From: Oscillospiraceae bacterium
Lineage (GTDB): Bacteria > Bacillota > Clostridia > Oscillospirales > Oscillospiraceae
Assembly (NCBI GenBank): GCA_017436955.1
Contig: JAFSCD010000004.1
Location: 1-44,485 of the forward strand
Direction of reading: 5' to 3'
DNA: 44,485 nucleotides
The translations under genes were made by a program, and so were the position numbers. Under the pieces are notes generated by a model. That model saw only the letters and a program-made list of their open reading frames with translations, was not told the origin of the DNA and made no database searches. Positions 8,019 to 16,096 of this stretch are shown here, one piece after another (within the stretch, counting starts at the first letter, position 1; every line of letters starts with the position of its first letter).

Positions 8019-10862
8019 ATGGATTTAACACAGAAAATATTTGCAGGAGCCTTTGTGATCGCGTCCTGGCTGGTACTGGTCGCGGCCATCATTTGGCTAT
8101 GCAAGCGAACCGCGAAAAACAGGCAAGCGCCTGAAAAACAAAGCAGGACCGGAATCAATACCGCCCTGGCGGTGGCCGGGTGGCTCTTGTTGTCGATTTT
8201 CCTGCTTCGGTTTGCTGTTGGATACTATTCTGTCGTTGTGTCCGAAAACCCGTCACAGGAGCTGGAGCCGGCAGAAAAATTTGCAGAAAGTATTTTCAAA
8301 GCCATCCGGACATTCAGCCTGGAGGAAGAATACGACGCATATATCCTTGGAATCAAGGGCTTGCTTGCCGCGCTGATCCCTGCCGGCTGCTGGTTTTTGC
8401 CCGTTGCCCAAGCGATCATGGTCGTGTTCGCTACGCTGCAGAATCTGGCTGCGCCCGTTTTCGGCGGCGCCATCATTCTGGAAATACTGGCAAGCAAATT
8501 CCCCAAAATCCAGCTGTGGTTCGTCAATCATTTCAGCAAGCGCCTGAAATGCTATTTCAGCGAATTGAATCCGGCGTCTCTAGCGCTGGCAAAAAGCCGT
8601 TATTATGCGAAAGAGGGCAAAAAGCCCATCCTGATCTTCACGGACACCTATGTGGATGACGAGGAGGAAAAGGAATCGGAGCTGTTGCTGGAAGCAAAAA
8701 AGTTCGGCGCGATTTGCCTTCAGGATGACCTGATCCATGTTGCCAAGACGGAAAAAGGCGACCGCGAATTCTACCTGATGGACCAAAACGAGCTTGGAAA
8801 CCTGCAAACCCTGATGGGTCTGGTGGAAGAGCAAAATGCGAAATATCTCAAGAATGCCGTAGTTTATCTGTTCGTCCAAACCGATACCTACGTGAAAATT
8901 GAAAAACAGATCAACAAGAAGCTGGGCGAAGAAAAATACGCTTCGCTGTTCAAAGACGGCGAAAAGCCCACCATCATCCCCATCAATGCCTATCGTAATT
9001 TGGTGCAGAATCTGTTTGTGGATCTGCCACTGTTTGAGCCGCTGATCCGCAAGCAGGATAAAACGAAGCTGAACCTGACGATTCTGGGCAACGGCACCAT
9101 CGGTACAGAAGCCTTCTTAAGCGCGTATTGGTTTGGACAGATGCTGATCAGCCGCAGCGAAGGCGGCTGGGCAGACGAGTGCGAACTGACCATCAACATC
9201 GGCTCCAACGACACGGAGGAGGCGTTCTGGTCGAAGATCGACTATATCAATTCCGAGATTCGGGACACTGTCCGGGTGCTTCGGGCAGACGAATGGGAGG
9301 AAACGCCCGATCTGCTTATGTGCGTCGAAAAGCCCAACAAACCCTACTGCAGCGTCCGGTACGTAAAGGTGGACGTGAAGGTGGACGGCTTTTGGGACAG
9401 CAAGGATGCCCGGGAGCAGAAGCTGCTGGAGTCGGATTATTTCATCGTGGCCTTGGGTAATGATGCGGATAATATTTCCATCGCGGAAAAGCTCCGCCGT
9501 TTAATTGGCAAAAAGCATCTGGAAGAGGCCGTATGCGATACGGACACGAAAGACAGCGACGATGTGGTGATCACCTATGCGGTGTTTGATTCCGCACTGG
9601 TGGAAATGCTCAATGAGAAAAAGGCGTACCAGTGCAGGCAGAAGGGCGTTGCGGACATTTATATGTACGCCTTCGGCAGTATCGAGCAGGTGTACAGCTA
9701 CGCCAATATCAATATGACCAAGAGCGCGCTGCTGGCGATCGGAACGGGCAAAGCCTATGACAATGCCCAAAGTCAGCTGATCGTCGACAACAAAAAGCGG
9801 AAGAATGATGAAAGCCGCAATTACAGCTATTGGGCAGACCTGGCAAGAGCGATGCACATCCGCTACAAGGCGTTTTCCCTGGGCTTGATCCGGGAGTCGG
9901 TTTTTGACCATGCCCTTACGCAGCGCGATCACGAAAAATATATCACAGAGCGGTGCAGGCTCTATAAGCAGATAGCGAAAAAAGAGGACGCGCCCGAACA
10001 GGAGCTTGTAGCTGCAGAAGCGAAAAAGCATCTGCTGGCGTGGCTGGAGCATCGGCGCTGGACGGCGTTTACCCGTACGATGGGCTATCAGTTTACCGCA
10101 GAATTCAAGAAGAATCTCCAGCTGAATGGAGCAAATCATAAGAATATGGAGCTGAAGCTCCATCCGTGCCTGGTGGAGGCGGAAAAGCCAAAGCAGGATG
10201 CCGAAAGCACCTACCTGCGGGCGAACCTGGGCGGTCTTTTCGAGGATCTGTCTGTGACCGTAAGCGAAGAACTGCCGGGTGCATACCGGATCACCGTGGC
10301 GGACGTTTTTGGAAAATTGGACGACGCAAAGACAGTAGCCTTTGCCTTAAAGTCAGGAGCATGTGACCCCTACCGGTTTTTGATCGCCGCACTGGAAAGC
10401 AACAGCCGTTTGCAGGAGAAGCTGGAAACACTGCTGAAAACCGAGAAATCCGCTTGCGTTGCTTTGACTGCGCAGCTGCCTGACAGCGGTGAGATCTGGC
10501 CGGTCACGATTCAGGTGAAGGGAAATGGCAACAAGAAGAAGCTGCTTGCCGTATTTAAGGTAGCAGACCTGAATACAAAGCAGCTGATCACCCTGCTGCG
10601 GATGCAAAAAAACCATTTTGAGGCGAAAATGCAGGCTGCTGCGGCGGTGGATCAGACCGGCTTCGATCCCCTGGATCAACTGACGGTAAATTGGTGCCAC
10701 GAAGCCGCGCGCTACAGCCTGGTGCAGATGAAAGATATGCTGAAGCGGCTGGAAAGCAACGAGGATCTGCAGACGCTGAAAGAAACCTACGCTGCAATTT
10801 GGTACGGAGTCGGTAGCTACGACTTTAAGACGTACGACTATTATGCCTTTGATTTTGAATAG
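8019..10862 (+). CDS. Four-helix membrane protein with Rossmann/TrkA-like domains and an RyR-like region
   Basis: The 947-residue protein has hydrophobic segments at about 8-28, 46-66, 112-138 and 141-158, then a large cytoplasmic part. KKPILIFTD (201-209) begins a nucleotide-binding-type fold. GNGTIGTE (357-364) is a glycine-rich dinucleotide-binding loop as in TrkA-N domains, and ESDYFIVALGND (471-482) ends that Rossmann unit. HLLAWLEHRRWTAFTRTMGY (671-690) resembles the core of RyR repeats, which in bacteria often follow TrkA-like or other nucleotide-binding domains. The C-terminal 250 residues are not recognised. GGGGACACAACG precedes the start. I infer a membrane sensor or effector, perhaps a channel gated by a nucleotide ligand. 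The next gene encodes a clean RyR domain and starts ten bases after the stop. Confidence 0.65.
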   Translation: MDLTQKIFAGAFVIASWLVLVAAIIWLCKRTAKNRQAPEKQSRTGINTALAVAGWLLLSIFLLRFAVGYYSVVVSENPSQELEPAEKFAESIFKAIRTFSLEEEYDAYILGIKGLLAALIPAGCWFLPVAQAIMVVFATLQNLAAPVFGGAIILEILASKFPKIQLWFVNHFSKRLKCYFSELNPASLALAKSRYYAKEGKKPILIFTDTYVDDEEEKESELLLEAKKFGAICLQDDLIHVAKTEKGDREFYLMDQNELGNLQTLMGLVEEQNAKYLKNAVVYLFVQTDTYVKIEKQINKKLGEEKYASLFKDGEKPTIIPINAYRNLVQNLFVDLPLFEPLIRKQDKTKLNLTILGNGTIGTEAFLSAYWFGQMLISRSEGGWADECELTINIGSNDTEEAFWSKIDYINSEIRDTVRVLRADEWEETPDLLMCVEKPNKPYCSVRYVKVDVKVDGFWDSKDAREQKLLESDYFIVALGNDADNISIAEKLRRLIGKKHLEEAVCDTDTKDSDDVVITYAVFDSALVEMLNEKKAYQCRQKGVADIYMYAFGSIEQVYSYANINMTKSALLAIGTGKAYDNAQSQLIVDNKKRKNDESRNYSYWADLARAMHIRYKAFSLGLIRESVFDHALTQRDHEKYITERCRLYKQIAKKEDAPEQELVAAEAKKHLLAWLEHRRWTAFTRTMGYQFTAEFKKNLQLNGANHKNMELKLHPCLVEAEKPKQDAESTYLRANLGGLFEDLSVTVSEELPGAYRITVADVFGKLDDAKTVAFALKSGACDPYRFLIAALESNSRLQEKLETLLKTEKSACVALTAQLPDSGEIWPVTIQVKGNGNKKKLLAVFKVADLNTKQLITLLRMQKNHFEAKMQAAAAVDQTGFDPLDQLTVNWCHEAARYSLVQMKDMLKRLESNEDLQTLKETYAAIWYGVGSYDFKTYDYYAFDFE

Positions 10863-10872
10863 GAGAGCGCAA

Positions 10873-11154
10873 ATGTACAAACCGAAGCCAATTGATACCG
10901 GTGCGGTAGAATTGCCCCAGGAGCTGATCGACCTTACGGAGCAGCTGGCAGAGAATGTCCACGAAAACTGGGCTGCCGGTCGGATCGCCGACGGCTGGAC
11001 TTATGGCGAGAAGCGCGATGACGAGAAGCGGACAACGCCCTGCCTGGTGCCTTATGCGGAGCTGACCGAGGAGGAACGGGAGTATGACCGCCATACCGCG
11101 CTGCAGACCCTGAAAATGATTCTGGCATTGGGCTATACCATTGAAAAGAAATAA
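10873..11154 (+). CDS. Stand-alone RyR-domain protein
   Basis: The 93-residue protein is almost wholly one RyR (ryanodine-receptor repeat) domain. The markers are LAENVHENWAAGRI, GWTYG, RDD, the TTPCLVPY strand and the closing EREYDRHTALQTLKMILALGY. Small bacterial RyR proteins look just like this. A ligand role is proposed for the family in nucleotide-centred conflict systems but is not settled. The start at 10873 is chosen because AGGAG lies seven bases upstream and the homology begins there; an in-frame ATG at 10843 would overlap the previous gene. It is closely coupled to the membrane protein gene before it. Confidence 0.85.
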   Translation: MYKPKPIDTGAVELPQELIDLTEQLAENVHENWAAGRIADGWTYGEKRDDEKRTTPCLVPYAELTEEEREYDRHTALQTLKMILALGYTIEKK

Positions 11155-11170
11155 GCATATGATGTGATTG

Positions 11171-11202
11171 GAAATCGCAGTATCGAAAGATCCTGCGATT
11201 TC
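11171..11202 (+). terminator. Hairpin between the RyR and DnaA-like genes
   Basis: GAAATCGCAG and CTGCGATTTC pair around a 12-base loop, and a pyrimidine-rich TTCCTTTCC follows. It may act as a partial terminator or as an mRNA-stability element that sets lower expression of the two distal genes. Confidence 0.5.
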
Positions 11203-11230
11203 TTCCTTTCCAAATATCGGGAGGTGGAAT

Positions 11231-11881
11231 ATGGCGGGTAAGAATAATTTTGACAGCTTTATAGTCAGCGCCTGCAATCGGCAGGCGCATGCGGCGTGTA
11301 TGCAGATCGCCACAGCTGCGGACAGTGGGATCACAGTGCTGTACGGACCGTCCTCCTGCGGCAAGAGCCATCTGCTGGGCGCGCTTGCGGAAAAATATAG
11401 CGAGAATTTTCCGGAGAAAAAAGTGCTGGAAACGACCCCGGAGGCTATTTTCGATGGGTATCTCAAGGCGCTGAAGGAAGGTACATCCTTGGATTATGGC
11501 AAGCGGATTTGCAGCTATGATCTGCTGATCGTGGATAATGCGCAGTTCCTTGCAGGCAAAACGGCGACGCAGGGGGAAATGGCGAACTGGCTCTGCCAAA
11601 TGTACGGCGCAGGAAAGACCGTTGTAATGGCGATGGATTGTCCGCCGGCGTGCTGTGAAACGATGCTGGAGAAAATCAGCAGCAGATGCTTTGACGGGTG
11701 GCGGATCGTGAAACTGCTTGCACCGGATCGGCAGCTTCGGGCAGAATATGTGAAGCGGCTGTGCCGGGAATATTCGATTTCGCTGTCTACCAGGGCGACC
11801 GATCATCTGATTTTCTCCCGGAATATTCCATTTGGCGCCATCAGAGGAGAGCTTATGAAGCTTCGTTTGCTGCAGGAGTAA
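11231..11881 (+). CDS. DnaA domain III-like AAA+ ATPase without a DNA-binding domain
   Basis: The 216-residue protein follows DnaA domain III step by step. NNFDSFIVSACNRQAHAA matches the DnaA entry segment, Walker A is GPSSCGKS (39-46), Walker B region LLIVDNAQFLAGK (98-110) parallels DnaA's LLIDDIQFLAGK, and a late segment FGAIRGELMKLRLL (203-216) parallels the sensor 2 region. It stops where the DNA-binding domain IV should begin, as in Hda/DiaA-type DnaA paralogues. The second acidic Walker B residue is Asn103, so hydrolysis may be weak. Start at 11231 is chosen for the GAGGTGG site and the homology; an earlier in-frame start at 11168 would run through the hairpin. I infer a loader or regulator, not replication initiation. 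Confidence 0.72.
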   Translation: MAGKNNFDSFIVSACNRQAHAACMQIATAADSGITVLYGPSSCGKSHLLGALAEKYSENFPEKKVLETTPEAIFDGYLKALKEGTSLDYGKRICSYDLLIVDNAQFLAGKTATQGEMANWLCQMYGAGKTVVMAMDCPPACCETMLEKISSRCFDGWRIVKLLAPDRQLRAEYVKRLCREYSISLSTRATDHLIFSRNIPFGAIRGELMKLRLLQE

Positions 11882-11977
11882 ATCGGTAAGCCCGTAACCG
11901 GCAGGATCTGCTGGCGCTTCTCGGTCAAGAAAAATAGTGGAAAGATCAACACAAGAATAGGGAAAGGTGGACAGGGT

Positions 11978-12694
11978 ATGCTGGGCTTCAAAATACCGGA
12001 AGAACGCAGGATCGAATGGTTTTGCAAAAAGGCCGCAAGGTGGGATCCCTTCGAGATCCGGAGATATGAGGAATTTTACAAGCGGTTTTTGAAGGAAAAA
12101 GCAGTACCGGAAAAGAAAAAACTGGGCTTAAAGCTGATCGTGATCTCGGATACACACGGCTATCTGGCGTTTGACAAAAGCCGCTTTCCAACCTTTATGG
12201 ATACGGTGGCGGACTTTGATCTGTGCCTGCTGCTGGGCGACGTGACAGCCGCGGAGATGCCGGTGATCCTGGATTGCATACCCCGGGAGAAGATCCTGGC
12301 GATCAAGGGGAACCACGATGCGTTTGATATTTACAGCCGCTTTGGTGTGCAGGAAATATCCGGCAGGGTCTGCGAGTATCAGGGCGTACGCTTTGCCGGG
12401 CTGGACGGCAGCTTCCGCTACAAAAAGGAGCGGTTTCCGTCTCATACGCAGTATGAAAGCCTGCAGTTTGCCCGGGCTATGCCGGAAGCGGACGTACTGC
12501 TTTCCCATGACGTAATGCTGTCGGACTTTTACCGTGACCCTGCACATTCCGGGCTGATCGGAATTACGTACTATGTATTCAAGCGCGGTGTGCAGTGGCA
12601 TTTCCACGGGCATATACATAAGTCTTATGAACGCTGCTACGAAAACGGAACCAGAGAAAAAAGCGTGTATCAGTGCGAATATATAGAGATATGA
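11978..12694 (+). CDS. Calcineurin-like metallophosphoesterase
   Basis: The 238-residue protein has every metal motif of the calcineurin-like phosphoesterase fold: SDTHG (D58, H60), LLGDV (D88), GNHD (111-114), SHD (H177) and HFHGHIH (H212, H214). A 50-residue basic N-terminal segment precedes the domain and is unusual for the YfcE-like group. Substrates of this family are phosphodiesters or phosphomonoesters, including cyclic nucleotides. Placed at the end of a CARF/RyR gene block, it could remove a nucleotide signal, but that is inference. GGGAAAGGTGG precedes the start. It is the last + strand gene of the block and is followed by a perfect palindrome and a repeat. Confidence 0.82.
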   Translation: MLGFKIPEERRIEWFCKKAARWDPFEIRRYEEFYKRFLKEKAVPEKKKLGLKLIVISDTHGYLAFDKSRFPTFMDTVADFDLCLLLGDVTAAEMPVILDCIPREKILAIKGNHDAFDIYSRFGVQEISGRVCEYQGVRFAGLDGSFRYKKERFPSHTQYESLQFARAMPEADVLLSHDVMLSDFYRDPAHSGLIGITYYVFKRGVQWHFHGHIHKSYERCYENGTREKSVYQCEYIEI

Positions 12695-12708
12695 TGCGGA
12701 ATAAAGCA

Positions 12709-12740
12709 AAAGGACTTCACGAAATTTCGTGAAGTCCTTT
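12709..12740. terminator. Perfect 32-base palindrome ending the accessory block
   Basis: Sixteen-base arms (AAAGGACTTCACGAAA and its complement) meet with no spacer. An A-run before and TTT after give some terminator character in both directions. Confidence 0.7.
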
Positions 12741-12806
12741 GCGTTGTATTAGAAAAATGAAAGGCAGGGGCGGAGGGCGCATTCATTATGCTGTGTATTG
12801 CCGGGG

Positions 12807-12928
12807 CAAAGGCTCCCTTGTGTAAAGGGAGCTGGCAAAACCGAAGGTTTTGACTGAGGGATTGTCTTGCAGGAACGATCCTCCCGTCAGCCTGCGGCTG
12901 CCACCCTCCTTTACACAAGGAGGGCTTT
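12807..12928. repeat. Palindromic interspersed repeat between convergent genes
   Basis: The arms 12811-12837 and 12899-12925 are imperfect inverted copies (shared core CTTGTGTAAAGG on one side, CCTTTACACAAGG on the other). The left arm also folds on itself (GGCTCCCTT...AAAGGGAGC). The right end touches the stop codon of spmB. I recognise this as a common miniature repeat of gut Clostridia (from memory, not searched). It may stop transcription from both sides. Confidence 0.8.
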
Positions 12929-13441
12929 TCAGAAGAACAGTCTTGCGGTCAGCGATGCCGCCAGAAAGCCGGTCAGGTCGGCGATCAGGGCGGCAGGGAT
13001 GGTATACCGGGTTTTTTTGATGCCTGCCGCGCCGAAATAGACGCTGATGGTATAAAAGGTGGTCTCCGTTGAGCCCAGCATGATCGCCGCTGTTCTGCCG
13101 ATGAGAGAGTCGGGACCGTACTGCGCCATCAGGTCGGCGCCTACTGCCAGCGCCGCGCTGCCGCTTAAGGGGCGAACCAGGATCAGAATGGCGGTTTCCG
13201 GCGGAATACCGAAGAAGCGGAAAACCGGCGCCAGAAAGGCGCTGAGCAGCTCCACAGCCCCGGAAGCCCGGAGCATCGACACGGCTGTCAGTAGAAATAT
13301 CAGCGCCGGTGTAATGGACAGCAGCAGCTTCAGCCCATCGGCTGCGCCGCTTAAGAGCAGGTCGTAGGTATTCTCCTTTTTGCGCAGCGCCAGTACCGAT
13401 GCCGTCAGCAACAGTAGGGGAACGATGTAATCAAGCATCAC
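12929..13441 (-). CDS. spmB: Spore maturation protein B
   Basis: The 170-residue membrane protein has four or five hydrophobic helices and the signature segments SGAADGLKLLLSITPALIF, LVRPLSGSAAL and MLGSTETTFYTISVYFGAAGIKKTRYT of SpmB, a nucleoside-recognition-domain protein needed for spore core dehydration in Bacillus. Its start overlaps the end of spmA by 11 bases, showing translational coupling. Length is normal. The stop codon abuts the palindromic repeat at 12807-12928. Confidence 0.92.
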   Translation of the reverse strand: MMLDYIVPLLLLTASVLALRKKENTYDLLLSGAADGLKLLLSITPALIFLLTAVSMLRASGAVELLSAFLAPVFRFFGIPPETAILILVRPLSGSAALAVGADLMAQYGPDSLIGRTAAIMLGSTETTFYTISVYFGAAGIKKTRYTIPAALIADLTGFLAASLTARLFF

Positions 13442-14015
13442 GCCACGCCTTTCCCATCAGCCAGGCGGCTGTCAGCCCCAGAGTGGTGGAGCAAAGGGAG
13501 GTGACCCACACCGCCGGCAGTATGTCAAAGGGCGCCTGCGCGCCGAAGGATGCCCTGACAGCAGCAACGTTGCCGGGAATGAGCTGAATGGACGCGGTGT
13601 TCAGCACGATGAGCCGGCACAGCTCATCGGTGGCAAGACCGGGTCTGCCGGGGTCGGCAAGGCGCTGCGCCGCCTGGATGCCCATTGGGGTGGCGGCGTT
13701 GCCCAGCCCGAGAATATTGGCGCTGATGTTGGCGCTGAGCTTTTCACGCAAGATCGTATCCTTTTTTGAGGAGGGAAAGAGCCAATTCAGCAGCGGCCTC
13801 ATCCATAAAGACAGCGTCCGGGTGATTCCCGCGTGCTCCATCAGCTTGCCCACGCCCGTCCAAAGGCAGATAGAGCCCGCGATGGAGATACACAGCGAAA
13901 TACCGCTTTGCGCGCCGCTGATCACCGCTGCGCCAAGCTGCTGTCCGTTACCGAGAAACATTGCGCAGACAACGGAAATTGCCAGAATTATAGTCCAAAC
14001 CCAGCTCATTACCAC
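13431..14015 (-). CDS. spmA: Spore maturation protein A
   Basis: The protein of about 194 residues is SpmA: WVWTIILAISVVCAMFLGN, GAQSGISLCISIAGSICLWTGVGKLMEHAGIT and the NILGLGNAATPMGIQA motif are diagnostic. It works with SpmB in spore maturation. The start is ambiguous. A GTG at 14015 lies eight bases after AGGAGG and is preferred; a TTG at 14021 is too close to the site and an ATG at 14009 is rather far. The pair supports an endospore-forming host. Confidence 0.9.
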   Translation of the reverse strand: MVMSWVWTIILAISVVCAMFLGNGQQLGAAVISGAQSGISLCISIAGSICLWTGVGKLMEHAGITRTLSLWMRPLLNWLFPSSKKDTILREKLSANISANILGLGNAATPMGIQAAQRLADPGRPGLATDELCRLIVLNTASIQLIPGNVAAVRASFGAQAPFDILPAVWVTSLCSTTLGLTAAWLMGKAWRDA

Positions 14016-14110
14016 GGTCAAGCCCTCCTTTTATCACCAGTTTATGTGGGGCAGGAGGGGGGTATTCGTTGAAAAATGCACCAAAATTCGCCAAAATAGT
14101 AAAAAAGTGT

Positions 14111-14139
14111 TTGACAGACGGACATTAACCGATTATAAT
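14111..14139 (+). promoter_or_regulatory. Perfect consensus promoter for the AbrB-like gene
   Basis: TTGACA (14111-14116), 17 bases, TATAAT (14134-14139). A second TATAAT-like box occurs at 14165-14170 just before the ribosome binding site. Confidence 0.92.
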
Positions 14140-14190
14140 GAAAATAACCCGTTAAGAAATTTATTATAATCTGAAGGGATGTATAAATAT

Positions 14191-14433
14191 ATGAAATCCA
14201 CCGGTATTATTCGCAAAGTTGACGAACTGGGCAGAATCGTGCTACCCATTGAGCTGCGCAGAGTCCTGGATATTGCCGAGCGCGACGAGCTGGAAATCTT
14301 CACGGAGAATGATCGCATCATTCTGCAGAAGCACCAGACCTCCTGCGTTTTCTGCAATTCCTCCAAGGGTCTGATCAAGTTCAAGGACAAGCACGTGTGC
14401 GAGGTCTGCGCACGGGGCCTGGGTCGTATGTAA
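14191..14433 (+). CDS. AbrB/SpoVT-type transition-state regulator with C-terminal CxxC pairs
   Basis: The 80-residue protein begins with the swapped-hairpin DNA-binding domain of AbrB: MKSTGIIRKVDELGRIVLPIELRR is shared almost letter for letter with Clostridia and Bacillus AbrB. The C-terminal half carries two cysteine pairs, CVFC and CEVC, which could bind zinc. Start at 14191 is preferred over an ATG at 14179 because GAAGGG (14173-14178) is 12 bases before the former and touches the latter. It has a perfect promoter and its own terminator. A role in repressing stationary-phase or sporulation genes is inferred from the family. Confidence 0.9.
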   Translation: MKSTGIIRKVDELGRIVLPIELRRVLDIAERDELEIFTENDRIILQKHQTSCVFCNSSKGLIKFKDKHVCEVCARGLGRM

Positions 14434-14448
14434 AATTTGCAATAAAAT

Positions 14449-14478
14449 TCCCGACTGCGTTTGCAGTCGGGTTTTTAT
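14449..14478. terminator. Terminator after the AbrB-like gene
   Basis: CCCGACTGC and GCAGTCGGG pair around GTTT and are followed by TTTTTATT; an A-run precedes it. It also overlaps the end of the convergent gene on the - strand and can serve both. Confidence 0.9.
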
Positions 14479-15245
14479 TATGCCGCAGGGGCTTTCTTTT
14501 TCGAAGCGGAGCGGACGGCGCAGCACACACCGTAGACCGCCAAAACAGCAATGAAGAAAACGATGGGATTGATGATCATCAGCGACCATTTGGGGATGAT
14601 GCCATTGGCGACCAGCCCGATGTAGAGGGCGTCCTCCTCCAGGAAGAACCAGTTGCGGTCGGTAAACAAAGTGTTACCCAGCTTGGCCCAGAATGTAATG
14701 CCCACCAGGATCAGTCCGCTGTGCCAGCACTTGCGGATATCGGGCTTTACTTCACCCAGAGCGATGTTGAGAATTCCCCAAGCCATCAGTACGCCGTGGA
14801 AGAACATAGTCTGCACAGCCTGATAGCACCAGGGCTCGCCGGTGCCGACACTGGCAGGGTAGCACAGATACATCATCGGGGAAAGCGCGGAAAGGATCGC
14901 GACAGGTTCTTTGAGTTTATGACCGTTGCGGTTAAACTGCGCAAAGCAAACCAGCGGACAAAGCACCGTGCAGATGTGGAAGGGGAGCTTGTCGGAGTTC
15001 AGACCGCCGTAGACAAATTCGTGGAAGAAAAAGTCGGAGATATAGGAGATCACCAGCGCGTACGCCAAAGCGCGCAGCAGTTTTTCCTTCTGCGCAGCGG
15101 TCTTGCCGCGGAAGCACAGCCAGCCCAGAACAATGCTGCCAAAGATCAGCACAAGATAGACAATATGGGCAATGGAAAACGGGGTAATGGAAATGCCGGT
15201 ATTGAAATGGGACATTTCAAACAGCTTAATAAATAAGTTTTTCAT
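14478..15245 (-). CDS. TMEM164/YwaF-like integral membrane protein
   Basis: The 255-residue protein has about seven hydrophobic helices. Conserved polar marks of the YwaF/TMEM164 family are visible, such as DKLPFHICTVLCPLVCF and a later HGVLMAWG. Bacterial members have no firm function known to me. Start at 15245 is chosen because CGGAGGA lies upstream and an upstream extension would be cysteine-rich, non-hydrophobic sequence. It overlaps the preceding gene of the same family by 20 bases, so the two are translated together. Confidence 0.75.
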   Translation of the reverse strand: MKNLFIKLFEMSHFNTGISITPFSIAHIVYLVLIFGSIVLGWLCFRGKTAAQKEKLLRALAYALVISYISDFFFHEFVYGGLNSDKLPFHICTVLCPLVCFAQFNRNGHKLKEPVAILSALSPMMYLCYPASVGTGEPWCYQAVQTMFFHGVLMAWGILNIALGEVKPDIRKCWHSGLILVGITFWAKLGNTLFTDRNWFFLEEDALYIGLVANGIIPKWSLMIINPIVFFIAVLAVYGVCCAVRSASKKKAPAA

Positions 15246-15981
15246 TACGATTCCTCCGGAAAAGTTTTGTATACCAACGCTCTTCCACGGGAAGCCGCAT
15301 TTCGCGCAGGTGCAGGGGGATAAACAGAATGATCGCTGCCAGGAAGCCGAGGTAGATGGGGCAGATGCCGATATATTCATTGCCCTTCAGCCACATACCG
15401 TCCGGAGCTGTCATACCGCAGCGCTCGTAAAGGGTATTTACCGCCTGTCCGCAGGCGATAAACACACCCAGACCGGAGCAGATGCTGACCACATTAAAGA
15501 CACGGAATTTGATGTACCGGCCAAAGAGCATATAAAGACAGCCGAAGAGCATTGTGGAATGGCTCAGCAGACCCTTAAGCACATAGTAATCGGTAAGGGT
15601 GGGGTTATTGTCAAAATTAAAGTTCAGGACAATGCCTATAATGCCGCAAAGCGTGCCCACATAAAAGCAGAACTCGCTTAAAATGCGGAAAAGAAGCCGC
15701 TGCTTATTTTTGATCAGCGCGCTGACCAGCAGCATCCACATAACAACATTGCAAGGATAAACGGGCAGAATGTGGTTGTTTTCCACGGTTGCTGTTCCTC
15801 CGGTAGCAAAGTAATCCACCCACAAGTTGCTGTAATGGAGCATCACGGTCAGTACAGCAGAGAAGAGGAGTATTCTGTTTTTGTTTTTCTCATCATGAAT
15901 ATGCATCCTGGCAAGCGCAAGGAGCGCAGCGGTCAGGATGCCGGAGATGAGCATATATGAAATGTGTTGTGAATTAAACAT
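15226..15981 (-). CDS. TMEM164/YwaF-like integral membrane protein
   Basis: The 251-residue protein has seven or so helices and the family-type segment NNHILPVYPCNVVMWMLL, followed by a loop with NFNFDNNPTLTDYYVLKGLLSHSTML. It is a divergent paralogue of the gene it overlaps (14478-15245). The start at 15981 has only a weak AGGGG just upstream, and a TATAAT box lies directly before it, so the message may have almost no leader. Confidence 0.72.
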   Translation of the reverse strand: MFNSQHISYMLISGILTAALLALARMHIHDEKNKNRILLFSAVLTVMLHYSNLWVDYFATGGTATVENNHILPVYPCNVVMWMLLVSALIKNKQRLLFRILSEFCFYVGTLCGIIGIVLNFNFDNNPTLTDYYVLKGLLSHSTMLFGCLYMLFGRYIKFRVFNVVSICSGLGVFIACGQAVNTLYERCGMTAPDGMWLKGNEYIGICPIYLGFLAAIILFIPLHLREMRLPVEERWYTKLFRRNRNEKLIY

Positions 15982-15987
15982 ACCCCT

Positions 15988-16015
15988 ATTATACACGATT
16001 CGACAAAAACCGCAA
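15988..16015 (-). promoter_or_regulatory. Putative promoter for the TMEM164-like gene pair
   Basis: On the - strand, TTGCGG (16015-16010) and TATAAT (15993-15988) are separated by 16 bases. Transcription would begin at about the ATG at 15981, which would make a leaderless or near-leaderless message. Confidence 0.5.
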
Positions 16016-16060
16016 CCGAAAGCACCTGTATTTGGCAATACTTAAGAGAATCTTAAAGAT

Positions 16061-16091
16061 AAAAGACCGACCACACCGTGGTCGGTCTTTT
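16061..16091. terminator. Terminator of the citrate-to-2-oxoglutarate operon
   Basis: Perfect 14-base arms (AAAAGACCGACCAC and complement) with a three-base loop, with A and T runs on either side. It lies six bases after the stop codon of the isocitrate dehydrogenase gene on the - strand. Confidence 0.93.
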
Positions 16092-16096
16092 GACGT

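Noticed and set aside
10843-10872. Earlier start for the RyR protein
   Set aside because: It would overlap the preceding gene and lacks a ribosome binding site; AGGAG and the domain homology support 10873.
14397-15236. 279-codon + strand frame opposite the TMEM164-like gene
   Set aside because: Its composition is that of a complementary-strand shadow (rich in His, Gln, Asp), whereas the - strand frame encodes clear membrane helices.
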